Assembly: GCA_036559665.1 (NCBI GenBank)
Contig: DATBSS010000541.1
Coordinates: 1-15,305 of the forward strand
Reading direction: 5' to 3'
Length of the DNA stretch: 15,305 bases
Source: DASRBA01 sp036559665
GTDB taxonomy: Bacteria; Myxococcota; Myxococcia; Myxococcales; Myxococcaceae
The position numbers and the translations under genes are program-made. The notes below the pieces were generated by a model that saw nothing but the letters and a program-made list of their open reading frames with translations, had not been told where the DNA came from and did not search any database. This document shows, piece after piece, positions 1-7,281 of this stretch; within the stretch, counting starts at the first letter, position 1; each line of letters opens with the position of its first letter.

Positions 1-607
<607 letters not shown>

Positions 608-671
608 CGCGCCCGGACCTTCCTCGTTTTGCTCCAAAGCCGCAAACCTAAAGCGCATACTGTCCGGCGCA

Positions 672-1730
672 ATGCCAGCCGGCCGCCGACCGTCCGGAAA
701 GCGCCTACCTCGTCAAGCTCGCGCGCCCAAGGTGGGCGGGTACCTCTGGGCGTGCCGCGAGGGGTTTGAATCCCATCTCTACGAGGAGTTGGCCCACCTC
801 GGCGCCAACCCTGCGTTGATCACGCGCGGCCTGGTGGCCAGCGATTCCGTCCCTCAGTCCTCCCCCGCCTTCGCCCGGACCGGGTTCCTGGTGGGGAAGG
901 TGTTCGAGGCCAGCCCGGTGCTCGCATTCCCCGATCTTCCGGGGGCGATCGCCCGGTCGCTGGAGGGGCTGGTCCGGGACCGCGCGCTCTGCCTGCAGGC
1001 GTTCACCCCGGACACCGCGGCGGGGAACAGGCTCTCGGCGGACGCGGAGGCGCTGGTGGGCCCGGTGCGCGAACGCGTGCGCCAGGCGCGCGTGGTGGAT
1101 GACCCGAAGGTGGCGCGCGAGCTGGGCGGCGTGCTGGGGCAGATCTGCCTCTGCTCCTCCGAGCTCCTGGTGGTCGGCTGGGTGGCCGCGCGCGAGGCCC
1201 TCTCGCTGGCGCCGGGCGGGCGGCGGCGGATGCGCACCGGGCCTTCGGACCTGTCGCGCGCCGCCGCCAAGCTGGAGGAGGCGCTGGACGCGTTCGGGCT
1301 GGAGCCCGGCAAGGGCGAGACCTGCGCCGACCTGGGCGCGGCGCCGGGCGGGTGGACGGCGCGGCTGCTGGAGCGGGGAGCGCGCGTGGTGGCGGTGGAC
1401 CCGGCGAACCTGGCCAGGGAGATCGCGCAGCATCCCAAGCTCACCCACGTGCGGAAGAGCGCGTTCGCCTACGCGCCGGACGAGCCCCTGGACTGGTTGT
1501 TCTGCGACATGGCGTGGCGGCCGCTGGAGGTGGCGGCGCTGCTGGCGAAGTGGGGGCGGCAGGGCTGGGCGGACTTCCTCGTCGCCAACATCAAGCTCCC
1601 CATGCGCGACAAGAACGGCCTCCTCCGGCGCGTCCGCGAGACGCTGGCGGGCGGCGGCTGGAAGGGGATGACCTTGCGCCAGCTGTACCACGACCGCGAC
1701 GAGGTCACCGTCACCGCCCGCCGGAGGTGA
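672..1730 (+). CDS. rlmM: RlmM-type 23S rRNA 2'-O-ribose methyltransferase (RrmJ/FtsJ fold)
   Basis: A protein of 352 residues, close to E. coli RlmM (366), which methylates the 2'-O of C2498 in 23S rRNA using S-adenosylmethionine. An amino-terminal part (about 20-180) matches the THUMP-like half of RlmM (CREGFESHLYEEL, then ARTGFLVGKV). A Rossmann methyltransferase domain follows, with the SAM loop ADLGAAPGGWT at 219-229. The expected catalytic tetrad is visible as K200 (AAAKLEEAL), D279 (FCDMAWRP), K308 (ANIKLPM) and E344. The C-terminal RQLYHDRDEVTVTAR is nearly diagnostic of RlmM. The ATG at 672 has no clear Shine-Dalgarno. A GTG at 732 (codon 21) would place the conserved GF at the same distance from the start as in E. 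coli, so the start is uncertain. Target specificity is inferred from homology. Confidence 0.9.
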   Translation: MPAGRRPSGKRLPRQARAPKVGGYLWACREGFESHLYEELAHLGANPALITRGLVASDSVPQSSPAFARTGFLVGKVFEASPVLAFPDLPGAIARSLEGLVRDRALCLQAFTPDTAAGNRLSADAEALVGPVRERVRQARVVDDPKVARELGGVLGQICLCSSELLVVGWVAAREALSLAPGGRRRMRTGPSDLSRAAAKLEEALDAFGLEPGKGETCADLGAAPGGWTARLLERGARVVAVDPANLAREIAQHPKLTHVRKSAFAYAPDEPLDWLFCDMAWRPLEVAALLAKWGRQGWADFLVANIKLPMRDKNGLLRRVRETLAGGGWKGMTLRQLYHDRDEVTVTARRR

Positions 1731-1734
1731 CGCA

Positions 1735-1763
1735 TTGCGCCTCTGGGTTCGGGCGGATATGTA
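1735..1763 (+). promoter_or_regulatory. Candidate sigma-70-type promoter for the riboswitch-kimA transcript
   Basis: TTGCGC (1735-1740) and TATGTA (1758-1763) are separated by exactly 17 bp. Each hexamer matches the sigma-70 consensus at only 3 of 6 positions. However, the predicted transcription start, about 7 bp past the -10, falls at about 1770, the 5' edge of the c-di-AMP aptamer. That coincidence is the main support. It begins 5 bp after the rlmM stop codon, so the transporter may be transcribed from its own promoter. Confidence 0.4.
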
Positions 1764-1767
1764 GTTC

Positions 1768-1886
1768 ACCGCCGAACCCCATCCACGAGGTGGGGGCGGG
1801 GGACCCGTTGTCGTTGGGGCGCAGCGCCGGCGATCCGGCGCGGGGCACTTCTCGGCCCAAGCCCGTCAGCTAACCCCGCAGGCTTC
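1768..1886 (+). promoter_or_regulatory. Cyclic di-AMP riboswitch (ydaO/yuaA class) in the kimA leader
   Basis: The leader has the ordered conserved blocks of the ydaO/yuaA aptamer: GCCGAACC at 1771-1778; GCGGGGGACCCG at 1796-1807; TTGGGGCGCAGC at 1814-1825; and CCCGTCAGCTAACCCCGC at 1862-1879 followed by AGGC. The GTCAGCTAACC core is the family hallmark. Variable stems are present: CCCCA-TCC pairs with GGTGGGG (1777-1795), and GCGCCGG/CCGGCGC forms a perfect 7-bp hairpin with a CGAT tetraloop (1824-1841). The minimal P1 closes as GCC (1771-1773) with GGC (1881-1883). It stands directly before a KimA-like K+ transporter, the classic gene class under c-di-AMP control in Bacillus. There, high c-di-AMP turns expression off. 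No terminator fits between aptamer and start codon, so control at the adjacent Shine-Dalgarno is more likely (inference). Exact edges are approximate. Confidence 0.88.
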
Positions 1887-1900
1887 GAGGAGGTCAGGAC

Positions 1901-3982
1901 GTGAAGCCCGAGCCAGAACCGCCGCACGCGCCGCCGACGACGTCGTCGAAGGCGGAAGCCCCCGCGCCAGCCCCCGAAAAGGCGCCCGCCCCCACCCCCG
2001 CCGAGGGCACCAGCGACGAGCACCCCACGCTCAAGGAGCTGGTGCTGGGCAAGGCGAAGGACGTGGAGGACCCCAAGGTCTTCCAACACGTCTCGCTCAT
2101 CGCCTTCCTGGCATGGATCGGCCTGGGCGCGGACGGGCTGTCCTCCAGCTCCTACGGCCCGGAGGAGGCGTTCAAGGCGCTCGGTTCGCACACGTTCCTG
2201 GCGCCGATCATGGCGCTGGCGACGGGCTTCACCGTCATCCTCATCTCGGCGTCGTACAGCAAGATCATCGAACACTTCCCGTACGGCGGCGGCGGCTACA
2301 TGGTCGCCTCCAAGCTGCTCGGGCGCGGCGTGGGCGTGGTCTCCGGATCCGCGCTGCTGATCGACTACGTCCTCACCATCACCATGTCGCTGGCCGCCGG
2401 GACCGAGGCCATCTTCAGCTTCCTCCCGCCCTCCTCGCACGGCTCGAAGATGGTGGTGAACATGCTGGCCATCGCCGTCCTCACCACGCTCAACCTGCGC
2501 GGGGTGAAGGAGTCGGTGAAGGTGCTGATGCCCATCTTCATCGGCTTCCTGGTCACCCACGTGATCCTCATCTTCGGGGTGATCATCTCGCGGGCGTACG
2601 AGCTCCCGGAGATCGGCCACGAGGTGACGACCGGCTACCAGACCGGCGTGGCCGCGCTGGGCGGGGCGGGCGTACTGGCCCTGTTCCTCCGCGCGTACTC
2701 CATGGGCGCCGGCACGTACACCGGCATCGAGGCCGTCTCCAACGGCCTGGCCATCATGCGCGAGCCGAAGGTCGCCACCGGCCGCCGCACCATGCTGCTG
2801 ATGGCGCTGTCGCTGACCATCACCGCGGCCGGCATCATCGTCGCCTACCTGCTGATGCACGTCACCCCGGTGCATGGGAAGACGATGAACGCCGTGCTGG
2901 CCGAGCGCTTCGCGGCCGGCTGGGCGCCCGGCGGGATCAAGCTGGGCTCCTTCTTCGTCCTCGTCACCCTGATCTTCGAGGCGCTGCTCCTGTTCGTCGC
3001 CTCCCTCTCCGCCTTCATCGCCGGCCCGCGCGTGATGGCGAACATGGCGGTGGACTCGTACCTGCCGCACCGGTTCGCGCAGCTGTCGGACCGGCTCACC
3101 ATGCAGAACGGCGTGCTGCTGATGGGGGGCGCCTCGTTCCTGGCGCTGCTCTACACCCAGGGGGACATCACCAAGCTGGTGATCATGTACTCCATCAACG
3201 TCTTCGTGACGTTCTCGCTCTCGCAGGCGGGGATGGCGAGGTACTTCCTCAGGAACAAGAAGAAGCACGCGGACTGGCGGAGGAGCCTGGCGCTGCACGT
3301 GGTGACGCTGCTGGTCTGCCTCTTCATCCTGGGGGTCACCGTCTACGAGAAATTCAGCCATGGCGGCTGGGTGACGCTGGTGCTGACGGGCGGGCTGATC
3401 GGCGTCTGCTTCGTCATCCGGCGGCACTACGGGAAGGTGGTGGTGAACCTCCGGCGGCTGGACGCCATCAAGGAGGCGCTGCCGCGGGAGGCGAGGACTC
3501 CCAAGCCGCTGGAGCGGATGAAGCCCACCGCGGTGCTGCTGGTCGGCTCCTACGCCGGGCTGGGGATCCACTCGCTGCTCAACATCCAGCGGCTGTTCGC
3601 CGGGCACTTCTACAACTTCGTCTTCGTCTCGGTGGGCGTGATCGACACCGCCACCTTCACCGACCTGGACGAGGTCAACGAGGTGCGCGACCGCACCCGA
3701 GCCTCGCTCGAACAGTACGTGGCCCTGGCCCACCGCCTGGGACTGCCCGCCGAGTACCGGATGGCGGTGGGCATCGACGCCACGGACGAGGCGCAGCAGC
3801 TCTGCCGCCAGGTGGTGAAGGACTTCCCGCGGTCGGTGTTCTTCGCCGGGAAGCTGGTGTTCGAGAAGGAGCGCTGGTTCCAGCGCGTGCTCCACAACGA
3901 GACCGCCTACCAGCTCCAGCGCCGGCTCCAGTTCGCGGGCCTGGACGCCATGGTGCTGCCGGTCCGCATCATGGGCGTGTGA
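1901..3982 (+). CDS. KimA-like potassium transporter (APC/KUP superfamily) with soluble C-terminal domain
   Basis: A 693-residue inner-membrane permease of the APC fold. It has a Pro/Ala/Lys/Glu-rich, probably disordered N-terminal tail (1-42), about 12 membrane segments between residues 65 and 507, and a soluble C-terminal region (about 540-693) with alternating strands and helices resembling a UspA-type fold. Landmarks shared with Bacillus KimA are GADGLSSSSYGPEEA (76-90), FPYGGGGYMVASK (126-138), LLIDYVLT (152-159), AGTYTGIEAVSNG (270-282) and FSLSQAGM (438-445). D78, Y85, D155 and Y156 fall where KimA has its ion-site Asp and Tyr residues. The GTG start is supported by GAGGAGG (1887-1893), 7 bases upstream. 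The c-di-AMP riboswitch in its leader strongly favours K+ as substrate over amino acids. A generic annotation would be APC family permease. Its last 14 bp overlap the convergent gene. Confidence 0.88.
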   Translation: MKPEPEPPHAPPTTSSKAEAPAPAPEKAPAPTPAEGTSDEHPTLKELVLGKAKDVEDPKVFQHVSLIAFLAWIGLGADGLSSSSYGPEEAFKALGSHTFLAPIMALATGFTVILISASYSKIIEHFPYGGGGYMVASKLLGRGVGVVSGSALLIDYVLTITMSLAAGTEAIFSFLPPSSHGSKMVVNMLAIAVLTTLNLRGVKESVKVLMPIFIGFLVTHVILIFGVIISRAYELPEIGHEVTTGYQTGVAALGGAGVLALFLRAYSMGAGTYTGIEAVSNGLAIMREPKVATGRRTMLLMALSLTITAAGIIVAYLLMHVTPVHGKTMNAVLAERFAAGWAPGGIKLGSFFVLVTLIFEALLLFVASLSAFIAGPRVMANMAVDSYLPHRFAQLSDRLTMQNGVLLMGGASFLALLYTQGDITKLVIMYSINVFVTFSLSQAGMARYFLRNKKKHADWRRSLALHVVTLLVCLFILGVTVYEKFSHGGWVTLVLTGGLIGVCFVIRRHYGKVVVNLRRLDAIKEALPREARTPKPLERMKPTAVLLVGSYAGLGIHSLLNIQRLFAGHFYNFVFVSVGVIDTATFTDLDEVNEVRDRTRASLEQYVALAHRLGLPAEYRMAVGIDATDEAQQLCRQVVKDFPRSVFFAGKLVFEKERWFQRVLHNETAYQLQRRLQFAGLDAMVLPVRIMGV

Positions 3983-5306
3983 CGCAGGTCCGCTTCCCGG
4001 CGGCCACGGCTTTGAGATGCGCGGCGAGCTGCGCCTGGTCCTCGGGCGCGGTGAGCGCGGCGGAGGCGGAGACGAGCGCGTCGTAGACGTGCTGGGGGTG
4101 GTCGGGCCAGAGCTCCACCAGTTCCGCGGCGCGCGCGGCGTCCGCCACCTCGGCGGGGAACGGGAACCTCGCCGGGGGCCGTGGCCGGCAGTCGCAGGGG
4201 CCCGCCGGGTCGCAGATGGGACCCTGGCGCTCCCGGCCTCCCAGCAGGTCCAGCGGCTCCTCCGGCGGAGGCTTCGGCGGCGCGCGCGGCGAAGGGGCGG
4301 TGAGCGCCTCGCGCGCCTTCTCCAGCCCGGCGCGGTCGAGCGTCGAGGCCAGCTTCGACAGGGTCCGGGCCGCGAAACGGGCGCGCTCGGCCACCTCGGC
4401 GGCGGGCATGTCGGGTTCGGGGCAGCCGCCGGCGTTCCAGGGGGTGGGCGGTTTGGGCGCAGCGGGCGGCTCCAGGGTTCTGGGCGGGTGGGCCTGGGCC
4501 TCGAAGGCGCGGCGCGCGCCGAGGCGGATGGCGTCGTCCACCGCAATCCGGGCGGCGCAGGCCAGCGCCGGCGGGTCCAGCTTCAGCGCCTGGACCGCCG
4601 CGGCGTGCTTCTCCTGAAGCCCCGCGGAGAGCGCCTCCAGCGCGGAGGACACCTCCACCGCGGGATGTATCCGCCGCGGGTCGAGCCCAGGGGGGACCGG
4701 CCGGGGCCGCGTCTCCCAGGCGATCATCTCCCACTCGCTGGGCGCGCTGGAGCAGGCGGGGCCGGAGAACGTCACGCCAGGAGGCTGCGCGGCGCGATCG
4801 GCGGCGACGTCCCGCCGCAGCACCTCCTGCCCGTCCATGCGAAGCACCACCTGCTTGCCCTGCAGCTCCAGGCGCCAGGTCCGCGCCGAGGCGGAGGACG
4901 CAATGGCCTTCACCATCCCCGGCGCTCCGCTGCCGGACAGCGCCACCTCCTCGGGACCGACGAACGCCGTCACCTGCACCCGGCCGTCCGAGAGGAGCAC
5001 GGACACCGGGCGCTTCGCGCAGGGGCCTTGCTCCGGCAGCGGCCGCAGTCGGAGCTCCACCGCCCAACCCTCCGGGTTGCCGGCCGCCGGGAACCAGCGC
5101 GCCGGGTCCAGCGCGAGCGCGGCCGGCCCCTCCAGCCGTACCCCGCCATCGGCGCCGGTCACCGTTCCCGACGCCATCAGGCCGCCGGCCGCCGCGGCCT
5201 CGGGGCTGGTGAGCAGGACCTCATGGCGGACGCGGGCGCCTGGCGTGGAACCGCCGCCCTCGCCCGCGCCGGAGAGCGCGAGGGCCGCGACCAGCGCCGG
5301 TAACAC
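3969..5306 (-). CDS. Exported protein of unknown function with a LamG-like beta-sandwich region
   Basis: I do not recognise this 445-residue protein. The GTG start lies 4 bp after the stop of the M23 peptidase gene. Its Shine-Dalgarno (GAGGAG) overlaps the end of that gene, so the two are probably cotranscribed and translationally coupled. A short hydrophobic start (LPALVAALALSGAG) looks like a signal peptide, but it lacks a basic n-region. Residues about 50-205 contain strand-rich sequence (WAVELRLRPL, TWRLELQGKQVVLRMDG) reminiscent of concanavalin/LamG-type domains. The second half is helical and alanine-rich, with proline-rich linkers near 283-300 and 345-357. Cysteines are scattered, including a CDPAGPCDC cluster, which suggests an extracytoplasmic disulfide protein or lipid-free periplasmic protein. 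The 3' end overlaps kimA by 14 bp. The coding call is firm; the function is open. Confidence 0.75.
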   Translation of the reverse strand: MLPALVAALALSGAGEGGGSTPGARVRHEVLLTSPEAAAAGGLMASGTVTGADGGVRLEGPAALALDPARWFPAAGNPEGWAVELRLRPLPEQGPCAKRPVSVLLSDGRVQVTAFVGPEEVALSGSGAPGMVKAIASSASARTWRLELQGKQVVLRMDGQEVLRRDVAADRAAQPPGVTFSGPACSSAPSEWEMIAWETRPRPVPPGLDPRRIHPAVEVSSALEALSAGLQEKHAAAVQALKLDPPALACAARIAVDDAIRLGARRAFEAQAHPPRTLEPPAAPKPPTPWNAGGCPEPDMPAAEVAERARFAARTLSKLASTLDRAGLEKAREALTAPSPRAPPKPPPEEPLDLLGGRERQGPICDPAGPCDCRPRPPARFPFPAEVADAARAAELVELWPDHPQHVYDALVSASAALTAPEDQAQLAAHLKAVAAGKRTCVTRP

Positions 5307-5310
5307 GGGC

Positions 5311-6285
5311 CTACTCCTCGAGGATGAACTTCCTCGGGTTCTGCGGGATGCCGTTGACGCGCACCTCGTAGTGCAGGTGCGGCCCGGTGGAGCGGCCGGT
5401 GTTGCCCACCACCGCGATGACCTGCCCGCGCTTGATGCGGTCTCCGGCCTTCACGGTGATCTTCGCCAGGTGCCCGTAGCGGGTCTTGATGCCGTACCCG
5501 TGGTCGATCACCAGCACGTTGCCGTACCCGCCCTCCAAGCCCGCGAACACCACCGTGCCCTCCGCCGGGGAGATGACGTCCTTCCCGTGCGGCGCGGCGA
5601 TGTCCAGGCCCGCGTGCATCACCCGGTCGGCGGTGTATGGGTCAAGGCGCTGGCCGAAGTCCGAGGTGACCCAGCCGCGCGCCGGCCAGATGGACGGCGT
5701 GGAGGCGAGCAGCGACCTCTGGTCCTGGAAGTAGTCGTGAAGCTGCTGGAGGCTCTGCTCCTGGCGCGTCGCCTCCGCGGAGAGCTTGTCCAGCTTGCCC
5801 GCCAGCACCGCCGGTGCGTCCGCGGTCGTCAGCCGCGTGAACTGGTTCTCCACCGCGCCGGTCTGCTGCGCCTGCGGGTCCGACTCGGTCGGCCCCATGG
5901 CCAGGTTCCGCTGCGGATCCGACAGCAGGGTGATCGCCCGCAGCTTCTGGTCGAACCGTTCCACCCGGTCCAGCGTGGAGCCGATGTGGTCGATCCGCTC
6001 CCGGATCGACTTGAGCTGCATCTTCAGCGTGAGATTCTCATCCCGGAGGATCCGGTTCTCCGCCGCGTCGCGCGCGAGCTGGAAGTACCGGACCGTACCG
6101 ATGATGCCCAGCAGCGCCACCACGCCCACACCACCCAGGCACTGGAGGAGGAAGCGCTTCTGGACGTGGTACCGGCGGACCGCGTGCGAATGGTCCGGAA
6201 CCACGATGAGTGTGAAGGACTTCTTGGCGGCCACCGCCGCCTCGCCCGCCTCTGGTGTCCCGCCGACCCCGAAGAAGCGCTTCAT
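5311..6285 (-). CDS. Membrane-anchored M23 family metallopeptidase (LytM/NlpD-like)
   Basis: A 324-residue zinc peptidase of the M23 family, which cleaves, or regulates cleavage of, peptidoglycan cross-bridges. A basic cytoplasmic N-terminus (1-43) precedes one membrane helix (about 45-65). A coiled-coil stretch (about 68-120) and a second helical segment (about 160-192) follow, then the M23 domain (about 205-324). Zinc and catalytic residues are intact: H224 and D228 (MHAGLDIAAP), H272 (RYGHLAK) and the H303-L-H305 motif (GPHLHYEVR). This membrane helix plus coiled coil plus LytM architecture is common in myxobacterial cell-wall and division enzymes. With all ligands present it is likely an active hydrolase rather than an EnvC/NlpD-type activator (inference). 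The ATG at 6285 has only a weak GGGG-type ribosome site. The next gene starts 4 bp downstream. Confidence 0.92.
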   Translation of the reverse strand: MKRFFGVGGTPEAGEAAVAAKKSFTLIVVPDHSHAVRRYHVQKRFLLQCLGGVGVVALLGIIGTVRYFQLARDAAENRILRDENLTLKMQLKSIRERIDHIGSTLDRVERFDQKLRAITLLSDPQRNLAMGPTESDPQAQQTGAVENQFTRLTTADAPAVLAGKLDKLSAEATRQEQSLQQLHDYFQDQRSLLASTPSIWPARGWVTSDFGQRLDPYTADRVMHAGLDIAAPHGKDVISPAEGTVVFAGLEGGYGNVLVIDHGYGIKTRYGHLAKITVKAGDRIKRGQVIAVVGNTGRSTGPHLHYEVRVNGIPQNPRKFILEE

Positions 6286-6354
6286 GAATGCCCCGGAAGG
6301 TGAGGCCGCATGCGTCTGCCGTTAAGCTCCCGCTTGCACTTGCAAACTCCAGGC

Positions 6355-6383
6355 TGGGTATCCCGGACATTGCAGCGTGTCAA
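6355..6383 (-). promoter_or_regulatory. Candidate promoter upstream of the M23 peptidase gene
   Basis: On the minus strand a perfect TTGACA lies at 6383-6378. Downstream hexamers GATACC (15-bp spacer) or TACCCA (17-bp spacer) could serve as a weak -10. The element sits in the 130-bp gap between the PP2C phosphatase and the peptidase gene, in a locally A+T-richer patch, and would leave a leader of about 60 bases. The -35 is excellent but the -10 poor, so I regard it as plausible only. Confidence 0.4.
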
Positions 6384-6415
6384 GGTAAACAGTTGGGTTC
6401 ACCTACGTGGGAGGC

Positions 6416-7219
6416 CTACACCTGCGTCGTCTGGACGACGATGACGGTGATGTTGTCATCTCCGCCCCGATCGTTGGCCATCTCGATGAGCTTCTTGGGG
6501 ATGTCCTCGAGCGTCTTGTTCTTCTGGACAACCTCCAGCAACTCCCGGTCTTCCAGCATGTTCGCCAGGCCGTCGGAGCAGAGGATGAAGGTGTCCCCCG
6601 CCTCGGAGACCAGGCCCATCACGTCCACCTGGACCTCCTCCTCGAAGCCGACGGAGCGGGTGATGATGTTCTTGTAGCGGGAGTGCTTCGCCTCCTCGGG
6701 GGTGATCATCCCAGCCTTGATCTGCTCATTGACCAGGGAGTGGTCCTCGCTGATCTGCTGGATGAGGTCCCCGCGGATGAGGTACGCGCGGCTGTCGCCC
6801 ACGTGCGCGAAGAACGCGTGCTCGTCCTTCACCAGGAGCGAGATGACCGTGGTGCCCATCCCGGCCAGGCGCGGATCCTCCTGGGCGGCGGTGAAGATGT
6901 TGAGGCAGGCGCGCTCCACCGCGGACCGGACGACCTCCGGGACGGGCGAGTCCTGGAGGGTGGTGGAGGCGACGAAGGGGTTCTCCTTGGCCTCGCTGAT
7001 CTTCCGCAGCTCCTTGTCGATGGTCTCCACGGCGATGCGCGACGCGGTCCCGCCGCCCGCGTGGCCGCCCATCCCGTCGGCGACGACGTAGAGCTGCAGC
7101 TCGTCGTCGACCAGGAAGCTATCCTCGTTGTGGGTGCGCTTCCGGCCAACATCCGTGAGGCCGGCGGAGATGGCCCGCAGCTTGCGCGGCGCGCTCTGCT
7201 GCCCAGCAGGCTTCGACAC
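6416..7219 (-). CDS. PP2C-family serine/threonine protein phosphatase
   Basis: A 267-residue single-domain PPM/PP2C phosphatase, which removes phosphate from Ser/Thr residues using two metal ions. All bacterial PP2C motifs are present in order: GRKRTHNEDSF (25-35), VADGMGGHAGGG (46-57), GMGTTVISLLV (120-130), HVGDSRAYLIR (139-149), ISEDHSLVNEQ (156-166), LCSDGLANML (213-222) and GGDDNITVIVV (252-262). The metal-binding aspartates D48, D216 and D255 are intact. There is no membrane segment, so it is cytosolic. It resembles the stand-alone phosphatases that oppose Hanks-type kinases in myxobacteria (for example Pph1 in Myxococcus), but no kinase lies in this window. The start is GTG. A GGGAGG lies about 21 bases upstream, too far for a normal Shine-Dalgarno, yet there is no better in-frame start. 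The recN stop codon is 62 bp upstream. Confidence 0.95.
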   Translation of the reverse strand: MSKPAGQQSAPRKLRAISAGLTDVGRKRTHNEDSFLVDDELQLYVVADGMGGHAGGGTASRIAVETIDKELRKISEAKENPFVASTTLQDSPVPEVVRSAVERACLNIFTAAQEDPRLAGMGTTVISLLVKDEHAFFAHVGDSRAYLIRGDLIQQISEDHSLVNEQIKAGMITPEEAKHSRYKNIITRSVGFEEEVQVDVMGLVSEAGDTFILCSDGLANMLEDRELLEVVQKNKTLEDIPKKLIEMANDRGGDDNITVIVVQTTQV

Positions 7220-7281
7220 GGCCGGGGATGCTAGGCGAGCCCTCCCGTCACAGCAAGGTATCGATCTTCAACTGTGCACGA

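Noticed and set aside
627..661. Possible promoter for rlmM (TTGCTC and CATACT)
   Set aside because: Spacing is 21 bp and the -35 is poor. The CATACT alone might serve a near-leaderless transcript, but this is too weak to list.
1824..1841. GCGCCGG-CGAT-CCGGCGC hairpin as a terminator of rlmM
   Set aside because: It has no U-tract and lies within the conserved order of aptamer blocks, where a variable stem-loop is expected.
1766..4546. A very long open frame antisense to the transporter gene, plus similar long antisense frames over recN, rtcB and the 3969-5306 gene
   Set aside because: Long stop-free antisense frames are expected in G+C-rich genes. Their products are low-complexity Arg/His/Gly/Pro strings with no family likeness, and the sense frames have recognisable proteins.
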